This document shows positions 16,961 to 30,200 of a stretch of DNA of 64,000 bases, one piece after another; within the stretch, counting starts at the first letter, position 1, and every line of letters starts with the position of its first letter. This DNA is from Siphlonurus alternatus (taxonomy: Eukaryota > Arthropoda > Insecta > Ephemeroptera > Siphlonuridae): the NCBI GenBank assembly GCA_949825025.1, contig OX463780.1:49497280-49561279 (forward strand), given 5' to 3'. Both the position numbers and the translations under genes were made by a program. The notes beneath the pieces are model-generated. The model was not told the origin of the DNA and made no database searches. It saw only the letters and a list, made by a program, of their open reading frames with translations.

Positions 16961-18297
16961 CCATTTTGAGGAAGCCCCAAAAACATCTAATATAAATTTT
17001 ACTGTAGGGATCTACACCTTTTATGCATGCCAATTAATACTATAATCAATACATCACTTTTTAATTATATATTAGTGAGCTTACCACTTTCAACTCTTGT
17101 AACATACTATTCTCATAAATGGATTATATTTTTAATTAAAATTATTTTATCGTAAGGTAGCTCAGAACATAGAAATATATATTTATATACATTCTCTCAT
17201 TACGAAATATCTGACATGAAATATTTAACTAAGAACCGAGAAATTTGACCAACATCAATATTATGTGATGAAAGCTAGTTTATTTATACAGTATATATTT
17301 TTATTGTTAGCTATTTTTTCCATGTCAGTAAGAGAGATTCTGTAGTAACTATTTGTTAAAAACATACTGATTTGATTACAAGCATTTATATTTGTAAAAT
17401 GCTTGATGGATAATTATTATTCAGTCTCTAAACAACAGGAAATTACACAGTGATTTAAAGATTATTAAATAAAAATTACAGTAAAAAAAAAAAAAAAAAA
17501 AAGTAAATAATAATTACACTTTAATGATTAATAGTAAGATCTATAATTTACAAGTAGCATAATTTGACATAATTATTATCTTGACTGGTCTATTAACAAA
17601 TCTAAGATATGTACACATTATTTATACTGCCTTTAAGTTACATTTTCATTATTTTTTTTCAGTTGGTTTCTTCAGATTTTTTTTGTGCGTTTTTTTTTTT
17701 TTTTTTCTTTCAGGGAATCACTGAAAAAAAAAATGAAAGACATGTTGAAATAATTGAGCAGTGGATCGTGAACCCATACCAACCAGCAAGTAAAAGGGGG
17801 GGGAACTTTGAGAAGGGGCTAACAAAGTTTTTTTACGTGATATCTCAAATGATCTTTGCTGGTAAATCACCATTTGAAGAGCAATGCTTGCTTTTAAATT
17901 TACTAATTTTAAAATGTTGATAAGATTTTGTACCAAACTAGATAACAAAGCTTTAAATTAGATTGAAATTAAATCAACATAAAAAAAAACTTGTTTTTCT
18001 ATTACCAGTAAAGCTTTAACTACACTATTTTGTTTGTTCTCTAAAGAAAAGTAAGTTTACTTTCTCTCAAGTTTCTTTAATTGGCGACGAATACAGAACA
18101 TTTTCATCCACAATAATGAGCAACATCTGCTACATTAGGTGAGTCTCTTGAGACTGCTATGGATGTATTTTTAAATCACTATGTGTAGCACAATGGCATG
18201 CAGTAATTATTTTGACAATTAATGTTTTTATGAATTCTATTACACTGAATTCTGAGCTATAAATCGATACAGCATAGAGCACATTATTGAGGATGAT

Positions 18298-21200
18298 TTA
18301 CAAATTGTTCTTACCCTGATCGAAGCAGCCAGGGTTGATGTAGCTGAGAAGGTCCTTCTCGGACATGAGTTGAAGGTCGTGAGGCAGGATGACGTCTGGT
18401 GATTTCTTGTCGTCACGCAGTCCTGCCGTGCGAGACAACATCGGAGTGACGCTGCCCAGCAGAACGTCCCGCACGAGGGGCCCGCTGCCCGCCTGACTGC
18501 TTTCCGACAGAATGTCCGTGGTGAGCAGCTGGCCCAGCTGGCTGTTGAGGAGATGAGCCTCGGTGACGAGTTCAGACTGGTGCAGAGCTGGCAACATGGC
18601 GTCTTCATGTGGAATGTTTAGCATTGACGATGCATCGACAGAATTATTCATTGTTGTATCAGCTGGTTGATAATGATTAGAATCAGAATTTACTAAAGCT
18701 TGATTTAATAATGTCATTGCTGTAGTATTATTAATATGATTTTCATTTCCAATTAAAGGTTCAACCATAGTTTGTGGAATAACTCCTTGTACATTTTGAT
18801 TTATTAATTGTGCTGATGATACGTTATCAAATGTATTCGTAGTTGGTGAGATTACTTGTTGCATTATTGTTGTCGGTATTAGCGCTGGAGGATTAAGTAA
18901 CTCCATGGCAGGTTGACTCTCCATCAATGGGGGATTGTCGACGGTTGAGTCAGGGTGATTTGACGTCAGAAGAACTTGATTCAGCACGGTAGGGATCATC
19001 TGGTGATCTGAAGTGGTGCTTATTTCAGGTAACCTGAAATCACCTTCCTCTTGCTTCATTGTCATCTCCATTGGATTGTTTGGCATCACTGGATGCACCA
19101 ACAACGGTTCTGATCTTGTTTTTTCATCAATCCCCTTGCATAACAGAGCTTGATGAAGTTGTATAGGAGAGTTGTCGTTATTAATAACTGCCTGAGATTC
19201 CAGAGTTGTGTTTGCATTCAACAGATGACGCTTGGTCTCTAAAAAATCAAGACTTGTGCTACTGACGAAAGATTCGTTACTAGGTGTTTTCACTTTATTT
19301 TCAGATGCTCCGTTTCCTATTTCTGACAGGAATTTCTCGACGCTGCTGCCACTCTGGGCTGGCAGTGGAGAGCCCGTGTTCTCTGACACAAACTGACGCA
19401 GCAAGTTCGCTTCGCCAGGGCACATCGAGGCGGCTGGAGTGTCGGCCAACTTCTGCCGCAGCAGCAGTTCCATCAACACCTGCTGGTTGATGTTGATCTG
19501 GACCTCCTTCACGTTCTGCGACTTCCTCTTGGTGGCAGATTCTGAATAACAAAATTTAGTATTTGATAAGTTACCTGAGAATTGTTTAATTTAAAATCTT
19601 AAAATTAATTAATTAAAATTTAATGCATAATGTAGGCTGACAATTTTTTTGTATTGTAAATATTGCTTTTTTTCTGTTAGTATTATGTTGTTGTGGTGTC
19701 AATTTATTGTTATTTTTTAGTGTGTTGAGATTTTGACGTGATGTATGTTGTGTTGTGTTGGAAGTGAAATTATTATTATTTTACACAACATGATGTATAG
19801 AAGAATCGTGTTTCGGGGTCAATTTTACTCTCTCACATTTCACATACCTTGCAAGGGTGCTTGAGTCAGCATCATCAGAGCAGCAGTGGAAGGTAAGGCA
19901 GCCGTCTTGGGTGGCTGTCCGGCCAACAGGCTTGGCAGTATCAGAGGCATAACCATCCGCTCTTCTAAACAAAAGACAGCTGGGGGTTACAAAAATAACT
20001 GCTACTGATTAATTTTATAAACGGAAGTCTTTGATTTTTAGGGTTGCAGACTACACTACTAGCATTAAACAAAGTACAGTGTTCAATAATGAAAATCATA
20101 CTTTCTTTTGAAACAGTCCACGATATTCACAGTGTAACTCCTTGGGACAGCCTAAGCATTATTCCTTCCGGGTAATTTCACACAATGACGGTGTGTTTAA
20201 CTTAACTTCCTTTATAATAATGTGTGCTTAACTTAATCACTCAATCATCTTTTATGCATGACTAGACCTGCGTGTCTCCAACAGAGGCTTCAAGCGTTCC
20301 CCCACGGTTTCACCATAAGCCTCCATGTTAGAAAATTTGAATGTTTCTCCGTAGCTATTAAAGCAAATAATTTGAAAACCTCTCCAACCCCCTATTTAGG
20401 AGTTTTCTGATAAAAATAAAGAGCTTATTTTCCTATATTTTGTTATGCCAAAAAGCAATTTCATTTTTTTTTTTTTTTACATGGGTTTAGATACACGGTG
20501 GAAACACCACAAAATCAGCTGACTTGAAGCCTCTATTTTAAATGTGCTCGTCTCTTTGACTCTAAGAAATATCAGACGAGATCATGATTCGAAAACTCAC
20601 GTAAAGCAGCGGAGGTTTTGCTCGAGACGATACGCTCAGCCACAGTGGGCAGTGCAGCGACTGCATGAAACAAAAGTATCGGTCAAGCAACAGCAATGGT
20701 TATCAACTTATACTGCATCGCTGGAACAAGATACATGCCTTTGGGGGACTGATACCCAAGCCAGACAAAGAAATTATAAAAATATAAGTAAAAGAACAAT
20801 GCATAAATTATTGCATTTTTTTAATGATATAAATTTGAATGATTAAATAAAAACTAAAAATAAAATAATAATATACAATATGAATTGCAAGGAAAAAAAA
20901 ATCTGGCTTCAGTATGACTCACAGCACCCATGTCTGTATGCAACAAATCAGTTTAACTGGAGGAAAACATTCGCACAGATCACACATCCTAACTCACAAT
21001 TGCACACCCCTTGCTGGATGATATGGCAAGTTTTACAACCTTTATCCCCGAACACAAGAAACTAGTCGTTTTCTCTCTTTTTCTCCCTCCACCAGAGCTG
21101 TCATGGCCCACACTCAGGCATTCAGGTGCGGATCACGGGAATCCAAGAAAGATTCAGAAACATAAGACGTAAGTAGTCCTTTTTTGAAAGTAATAAATTA

Positions 21201-24200
21201 TCAAAAGATAAACGTGAATGGTTAGTGCCTCATCAGTCTCTCTTAGATTATAGGAATAGGGAAAAAAGTGATTTTTCTTTTTAAGTAAAAATGAATTCTC
21301 GCAAAAAAATATATATATTTTGGAATTGTAAGTTTAAAATGCAGACGAATTTTTAATATTTTTTCTGCAAAGTTTGCTTTCACTATTTTACATTTACTTT
21401 TATTATGTTGATAATAACACCATAAAATGTTTAAAACTGAATTTGCATTCAAAATCATCCATTACAATCAAATTTCTGATGATTAAGGCTACATATAGTT
21501 ATGTATATTAAAGAAAGAATATGCTGAAAGGCAGTAAAAATTTAATTCATGTCAAGTTACAAAACTTTTTTTTTTTTTAATTAGGTAAAAAAAATATTTA
21601 CAATAAAAATTCATAATAAGAAATTTTTTAAGTTTTATCGAAGAGTAAAAATAATAAGGGAAAGGGTATAAGACTGTAAAACTACCAAATTACCAAACCT
21701 GCATCTGTTGACTGCTAGTGTGCCCTGGTTTACAATATAAAAAATTAAATTAATTTATAAAAATTTAATATTAAAACTTATTTTATATCATTTGATTAAA
21801 ATTCCAGTACGCACACGTGACAGTCAAGCCCCTTCCTCCCCCCACCCACCCACCCCCCGGCCTCACATTCATCCCACATTTCTCGCACACTATACTCATG
21901 AACACTCTTCTTGCACTCGGGACCACAAGGGACTGTGAGCCCAGATGACAAAAGGAAAGACTTGCTGGTTGACGGGATCATTTCGGATAAAGGTGGTGAA
22001 GGGAGAGGTAACGAAAGGAGCTTTTTTTGACTCCGGAGACGTACCACGCGCCGGAACCTAGTCAGAAATATGGGGGAGAATTATCGTCTCTCCTAGGCAG
22101 CAGCATCAGTTTGACGATCTTGGGGAACAACTGTGAGCAGATACAATAAGCCAGGGTGGGGTTAACATGACATTAAGGTCTAGGGATTTAATATTTTTCA
22201 GCTCTGACTGTAATCTTTAACCAAACAATTATTTACATGTTATATTTAAAATGAATGTGAGATGTTTAAAATTTTAATTAATTTATGAAATCTTATGATA
22301 TTATAATTACAAGTGTGTTCAGATTACAGATCAGAGATATAAATTTTTTTAAATCCCTTCCTTGCATTTTTTGTTTGTTTATAAAGAAAGAAACGAAATG
22401 AATTTAAAAAATAAAATAAAGTATAAACTATTAAGTAGAAAAATAAATGCTCTTATTTTTAAAACTCAAATATAAATTTTCATGTTATTTTTATTAATGA
22501 TATTGTTTAATTTTGAGCATGGCAGTATTTTTGTTTCAGAGAGAACCAAAGAGCTTTAAATTTTACTAGATACTCTGTCTTAGCACGGAACACCAAGATA
22601 GAATAATCTAGAAATGATATGACTCTGAGGTTTGGTAGAAGGGGTAAAGGGCTCTTATTAAACATAAGACCATTTTCCCCCTCTCCACTCCCAAATCACA
22701 AACACTACTTCATCAAAAAAGTGTGCACTTGCCATTGTCATATATATTTTTTTTCCTTTTATATATATTTTTGTGTGACATTATCAGAGATTTGTTTGCT
22801 AAAAGAATACAAGAGTATTCACCGCCATATAACCTCTCAACTATAACGTTGCGCACGGCTGTGCATCCTGATTTGGGCGCTGGCTGGCCCACCTCTTCTC
22901 GCCCTTTTTTCTTCTGGCGGGAGAACAGACAAGTGAGCATACATTTTGCGATTAGTATACAAGTAATAACAATATGGTACTTTCTTCAATATAATTTATT
23001 TTAAAATGAAAAATTTACAATTTTAATACAAATGCAAAGTATTTTAAGATAAATATTGTATACTTTTTTGTTTTAAATAACTAAAACATATTGTTATTAC
23101 TGTAACCAAGTACAATTTTCAACATTATAATTATCATAAATATGTTAAGAAAAAAAAAATGTTTATTTTGTATTAAAAGTTAATTATTTATGAAATTAAG
23201 TTAAACAAGTACTTGGTTTGATTATATAATAAATAAAATAACACACGGATCCTTATTAAGGTATATGGGCTCAAAAAAATATGCAACAAAAATTATTCTT
23301 CCAGACACACACACAATCTACAGGCAAACATTCAATCTTTCTCTCCATATCTCTTTCTCGGGGAAAAGAATCCGTGTGTTTGGGTAACAATAAAAAAAAA
23401 AATAAAAGGTTTGTTTTTTTGTTGAGGCGACGCAAGCCAGCATTGAGGCACAAAATAATTTAAGAGCAATTCCTCCCACTCCCCCACCCTTCCTCCCCAG
23501 CCCTCTAACTGACCTGAACCTAATATCTCACTCCCAGCACACTCCATTCAGCCAAAACCTCAAACCCTCTTGAAAGCATGCAAATTTATACCATCAAAAA
23601 TAAAAGTTACTATTTTGATTAAAAAGAGTACCAAATATTAATAAAAATAATGAGGGTTTGTGTGTCTGGATGAAGTCTACCATTAATTCCAACTAGTCCC
23701 AACCAAACTAAAATTCCTCCTAGCAATATCTCCATCCCTCCCACTCACAGCCATTCACTACAGCAAAGAAAATTAACTTGCTTTAAATGTTAAATCATTT
23801 TCAGAAACTTTTTTTTTTTTTTTTTTTTAATAATCAAGATTTATTTCCACAGTATAATATAGCCAGGCACTTATCAAATTTTAAGTGCTCAAGCATCATT
23901 ATTTATCCATAAACATAGCTTGCGGTGGTTAATGGCTGACAAATCCTAGACTAACTAACTTCCCAGTGCTCCTGCCTGGTTGCTGGTTTGTTCAATCCTC
24001 TGCCACCATCAGATTCACAACTCAAACAAAAATATAGCACAAGTGAAACGCAAAGTTTTAAAAAAAAACAAGAATAGTCAAGTTAAGCATCAACAATAAA
24101 TTATCACATTCGTTATAGTAAGTAAAAGAATTTTGTCCGAGTTATAGATCTCTTGGTGGCCTCATTTATTCGCACACTCACATTTGCTCAACACTTTACG

Positions 24201-27200
24201 TGACAGAGGGGAAGTTAGGAGAGGGGAGGGGAGGTAGAGGGGAGGCAAATCCGTGGCTACAGCCTCTCGCAGGTAGCTTTCCAGAAAAAAAAAAGTGAAT
24301 GGGAGTTTTATAACTTAGCAATCGTGGGGACTTGATACGGAAAGTTAATACAAGAAGCGACTTTTTTAATTATCTGCCGGAGAATAAGAAGAGCAGGATG
24401 AGAAATGACACAAAGTGAATTAAAAAGAAGAAAAATATATATTTTGGTGAATATTAGTTATATATTATGCATTTTGGCAACATGATCTGTTTTAAAATCA
24501 AGCAGGTAGATATTGTAATTATCTCAGTTGCAACAAGGAAATTTTATTTAGTGTTCATCAGGACACTCAATTTATAGGGTTGAACATTGAACATAATTTA
24601 CATTCAATATTTCAGTAACTTTGTTTTAATAAGATTACAGAAATATATCTTCAACTTAATCTAGAACATTCTGGAAAACTACCTTTTTAAAAGAAAGAAA
24701 TCCTATTTGTTAGCAGAAAACATAGTTTTGACAACAAAAAGGTTTAAAAAAACTGAAATTGATTCAAAGTGCGATGAAAGTTGTTATGATGACAAAGACA
24801 GGATTTCTCGTGGCCTGCGAGAGCCTGAGCCCGGCCTTGCCAAAGCAGCTTGCCCCGAGGACAACACCTACCTGCTTTCTGCTGCTGCTGCGGCACAAGT
24901 TTGGCCCCCCTCACGGGGGCACGATTATTGTGAGAGGGCAAGTAAAGGAACGTCTGAGGTTCACTGCACTTGCCACTAGATCTCACAAATAATCGTACGG
25001 TTACTGGCTCTTTTAGGTCCTGCCGGTGAAATGGAGGCACCACACACACGAGATGAGTCTGTCGGAAGATAAAAATAACAGTTGGAGCAACGATAAACAA
25101 AACCTCAAGAGTAATTTTTTCTGCTTTTTATTTGTTTTTAAACCAGATTTATGTATGCAGCTTATACTTACGGGCAATGACTGTTTGGTCCAAAGACCTC
25201 AAAGTCAATACATCAATAAATTAAATTCTATGCAGCTAATAATAAGGTATATATTGTCCAGAATAATCTGACTACCACGATCAAGTCGTTCCATTCATTC
25301 ACCTGATAGCTAATTACTGCACAGGCAGGCAGGGCCAGAATGACCTTTACCCAACATTCTGATTGGTCTACTTAGTCATCAGTATAGAGAAATTGAAACA
25401 GCTGTTTGGAAAACAAATTAGTATCAGTCGAAATTTAAAATTAGTAACAATCTACTAATTTTCGTTACAAAGTTTCCACCAATGACATGACTGTAAATGT
25501 GAACTCACTGGTTATTTAGCCAATGAGGAAGCTCGTTACAAAGTTTCCACCAATGACAGTACTCACTGGTTATTTAGCCAATGAGGAAGCTCGTTACAAA
25601 GTCTCCACCAATGACAGTACTCACTGGTTATTTAGCCAATGAGGAAGCTCGTTACAAAGTCTCCACCAATGACAGTACTCACTGGTTGGAGAAACTCCTT
25701 GTCTGGTGTGACCTCCTCCTCCCACACAAACGAAGATTTGCCAGTCGAGGACGGCAGAGGTTGCTGAAAGACGACTCTCGAGTCCTTCAGGAAGTTCTTG
25801 CCCAGCAGGAAGAGTTCCGCTCCCCCCGTGCTTGGACTCGACTCCAGAGAACGCTTGCTGATTTCCGGTACTCCAGGCAGCTGGGCTGTGCATGAAATAT
25901 TTTTTGTTAAAATCTTTAATGAATTCAGTGCTACTGTAGAAGTTAACAGAGACTTATTCAGACAAGTTGTAGTGCTGGAAATGTTGATAAAAAATGGTAC
26001 ATTTATTGAGAAGGCTGTATCCATACTACCTAGTTAAAAAGAATCTTATCTTCATTTGACTTAGCTGCAGTGAATATTATTGACGTCATAAAGACAGGTA
26101 TGGACATCTGGTGAATTTGAGATAGTCTAAAAACTGGTATTGTTTTTATATCGGAGCTTTGCTATTGGCTAAAGTTTTCAATGCCATCTGCTTGATAGCA
26201 GTGTGTTTTTCAGTAAACATCAGCAATTTAAAACTGTGAACAAAGTACTCACTGCAGGCGATGGACTGCGAGACGACTTGCAGGGTCTCCCAGGCACCGT
26301 CTGGGCGCTCGATGCTGGTGCGGAACACCATGCGGCACCGCGTGGACTTCTTCTTGCTGCGGGGGACCGACTCGTCCGGGAAACGATGCTCCACATCCAC
26401 GTTACGCTCCTTCAGGATGCCCACGCAGTCACACCTGACGTTAACACAATTTTTTTAAAAAGTGATACGGAAAGCAACAGTAAGTTAAGACGGTAATTAG
26501 TAATTATTGTACAAGAACTGTAATAAACAATCTGCAATATTTTTTTTTTACTGCATACTAGAATACAGGATCTACAGTCCATTTTTCCCCAGTTTTTTTG
26601 CAAGTTAAATATTTGCATGACTATTTGCAGCTTGATTTTAAGGAGGTTAGAGGATTTAAGAAAATCTGAAAAAAATGGACAGTACATAACGAGAGGTTCT
26701 TGAACTGACAAACTTCCAAGCAGGTTGCCCACTATAGTAATTTGCAATTAAAAACTGTTTTTAAAGAAAACCAACGAGTTTTCTTTACCCACAGACCAGT
26801 GTCCTTTAATTTCACCCACCCTCCTTGTATTCTTGTACGTTCCTGCAGAATTCAGCAACTTTTGAGTTCAGTATTAAATAGTTTTAATTAATCTACTTTG
26901 AATTGTGTTTTATTTTTTATTTTCTATCTAATATGTTCTATACATGTCTCTTTTTGTGTTCTGACCTATGTCTTTCTTTAATTTTCATCATATTTATGCT
27001 TAACTGTATCTGTACACTATTTGAATTTAATAAAATAAAAATAATCTCTCACGGTTTGCACTACGAACTTGATGACTTACGTGATGACCATGTTCTTTGC
27101 AGGTTCAAACTGCAGTTCTATGACGACGGTTCCCTCGACTTTCTGCTCCGAGCAGGGGGTGGAGTTCTTGCCGCACACGCGACACGCTTGGTAGAACATG

Positions 27201-30200
27201 TGGGGGGCCACTCGCTCAACATCAGAGCCAATGAACACTTGCAGGATGGCCGGCTTGGAGTAGCCTGTCAGCTGTGAGAATGACGGAAACTCCATATATC
27301 TGATATGTCATGGCATAACACAGCAAATGAGGGTGCAAATGAAGAAAATTCACTCATGGTGTAGCAACATAAAAAAAAGAGAGTCCATCTCTGATACTAG
27401 CAGTAACCATCTTAACCATGGGCGAAGAAAAGTATACAACTGAAAGCTTGAACGTTATGATTCAAATTCAAATTAATATTTATTTAGCAACGGTTACATA
27501 ACCAAGGCACTAAATACAATAAGTCAACCATACACTAAAACAAAGCAGATGCAGACTAGTAACATTTTTACAGACTTTCTCACAATAATTTGACATTTAA
27601 TTCAATGTCTACTGCACATTATAATTCCCTGACTTCAGGGTACTGAAACTCTGTTTGATATATTTTTTTTATCTTTCACAAACAAATAAAAAAAGCAATC
27701 TCATATTAATATCAGCACTTCATGCGTCTAATTTGCTATTAAATATTATGTCAGGAGACACAAAAATTCCACTTGAACTAGCCCAAATGTGAATCGCTCT
27801 TACCTTGACGACGGGAAAGCCGTGACCGCTCCTGTCCTTGACGGCTCCGCGGCTGCCCTCGGTCTGGTACCTGGCTCGGTGCTGCTGTTCCGGCTGTGCC
27901 GAGATGCTCAGAGTGACGCGGCCGTCCCGCGTGCTGGCACACACCGGCCCGGACAGCGGGATCCTCGGCACCGAGGGGGCCATTCCGCCCTTGAGCTCCC
28001 GCAGAGGTCCCGAGAAACGGAAGTTATCGCCGGACTCGTCTTCGTCCTCCTCTTCTTCGTCCTCCTCCATTCGCTCGGCCTTGACAGAGAGTCGCGAGCG
28101 CTTCATACGAGGCTGTGAATCTTCGCTGTCACGCGTGTCCTGGGGTAGAAAGTGTTGTTGTAAGACACTCAAATTTATAGGTTAATATTTTCTCAAAAAT
28201 TATTTATGTTGCAGATGTTTCTAGGTTATGATTATGATTAAATGATTATGATTATTTTAAATTTAATATTTAGTATCATCAAGGGGGAAGATGCAAACAA
28301 AACATATTTAATATTCACTATGAAATTCACATTGATTTTAAATTCGGATTTTTTTTAAAACAAATTTACAAGTTTTATACATTAAAATTTGAAATACATA
28401 TTTTAAAATTTACTTTTGTCTGCAATTATACTATTATTTCAAAAAGAATCAGTACTAACTAGTGTATTAAGTGCCAAATATTGCTATGCCCTAAGCTCCA
28501 CTAGGTTTTAATGCAAATATACAACAAATTATACAAGATGATTGTGAAGTTCTAAAATATCAATAAAACCTCATGGTTAGGGCACTAGAAGCAACGCTAT
28601 GCTATACAAAAATTTCTAAGCACATACCGATGACATTAATTTGTTGTCACTTACGTCCGTGATGTTGTCGAGCGACACTGACGACGTGGCAGAGACGTCC
28701 TGCGAGGAGTGCTCCAACCCGAGGCCGGAGTCGTTCGAGTTGTCGCAAGGGTCCATCGCCGCATCGTCATGACCTGATTGTAAATTAGTACACATTTTGA
28801 TGAAGTTCATTAATACAATTTGTGCACTAATCATCATAGAGGCTTCAAGTCAGCTGATTTTGCACTGTCCTATCTAAACCAATGTAAAAAAACAACAACT
28901 AGAAATTGCAATTTTGGCATTAACAAGTATTTTTAGAGGAAAATAAGCTCTTGATTCATCATAAGAAGATCCCTAAATGGGAGGTAGGAGATGGTTTCAA
29001 ATTAATACCTTTAAGTTACTGAGAAAAAATTCAAAATTTTTAACATGGAGGCTTATGGAGAAAACTTTCAAGTTGGTGCTGCATATTGTAGTTATGCTAA
29101 TGTTATGATGGATACTATAAAAAAATACATGTTTTATGCTCTTCAATAATGCCTCTGAATATACTTATTACATAATATAAATAATTATTGAAATGTGTTT
29201 TAAGAATATTCAATATTGACCTCAGTGGACAATAAGATAGATAAAACATTTGTATTTATTTAAATATTCAAATTTTTACTGTATAGAAAAACAGGTTGAC
29301 AAAAGGTGTGAATTTATTCTAAAAATTAAAATAAAAAACAAAATTACGTAACATACAACATAAGAAAATAACTACGTTGTTTGAGCAATGAATACTGCGA
29401 CGTCACCGTTTATTGTCTTGAATTGATAATTGGTGGATGACCTTTACTTATATAAAAGGGCAAATCTGCATTGATACGTACCGTCAGGCGGCATTCTCAG
29501 AGCCTGGCGGTGTCTGCTACCGACGGGGGCCCGTGAGAGGGGGGCCGCGGGGGGCCGCTTGGCGGGGCACGATCGCAGCACCTTCCGCTGAACTCGCCCC
29601 TCGCCAGGACCCAGCTTGCCGGCCGTACCTGATAAACAAAACAGTGACGTCATACACCCTGCGCTGCTGTGATTGGCCCGCGACTGACTTCTGTCACATT
29701 TTTCCGCCGCGGTAAAGTTTTTTCTAGCGCGGCGCGGCAATATGTTTGTTTGTATTTTATCAAAAGCTCTTGGGCGCAGCTTCATGAAAATGTCCATAGT
29801 TCTATACACAGGGTTTATTGGTGAAGTCATGAAAAACTTTTGGCACCAAGGTACAAGAGTGAGTTTATGCACGAAAAATTCCATAAATCATGATAAGAGA
29901 AGTTACCACAAATTTAATAATTTCCTCTGCCGGTCTCATTCAATCATGTTATATTGACTTGTGCGTTTTATGTATTAATTTTTATGTGTTGAATATTTAT
30001 TTTTTATATATTATATATACAAATTTTGACGATGCAGTTTTTTCTGATGTGTGGTGAATGTTCGCTCTATGTATATAGGCTCCTTAGTCTTTTATATTCA
30101 CCAATTTGGTTATTATGTTGTTGCTATTATTTATTTATTTTTTCCCCCTATTCCCTACGGTGTAATTTATCCCAAATAAACAAATATTATTATTATTATT

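Larger units (their letters stand above)
14591..18297. other. Convergent spacer between the glucosyltransferase and NFAT5 genes
   Basis: This 3.7-kb AT-rich spacer holds the 3' UTRs of two convergent genes, a 355-bp hairpin element (14866-15220) and a hairpin element with two CRE palindromes (16652-16960). It also has long homopolymer runs (poly-T near 16447-16470 and 17690-17706, poly-A near 17485-17502). An open frame near 17714-17920 preceded by an acceptor-like tract was examined and not accepted as a gene. Confidence 0.6.

Noticed and set aside
17609..17920. Plus-strand exon-like frame after a T-rich tract and TTTCAG
   Set aside because: There is no recognised similarity, no partner exon in phase, and it lies in the convergent spacer among homopolymer runs.
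20544..20846. Plus-strand 100-aa frame
   Set aside because: It overlaps NFAT5 exon 9 on the other strand and the end of a MITE, and has no similarity.
21796..22047. Minus-strand 83-aa frame in NFAT5 intron 8
   Set aside because: There is no similarity to NFAT5 and no consensus donor and acceptor pair in the right phase. It is probably chance in a pyrimidine-rich patch.
24707..24979. Plus-strand frame opposite NFAT5 exon 8
   Set aside because: It is antisense to a well-supported exon, so it is a shadow frame.
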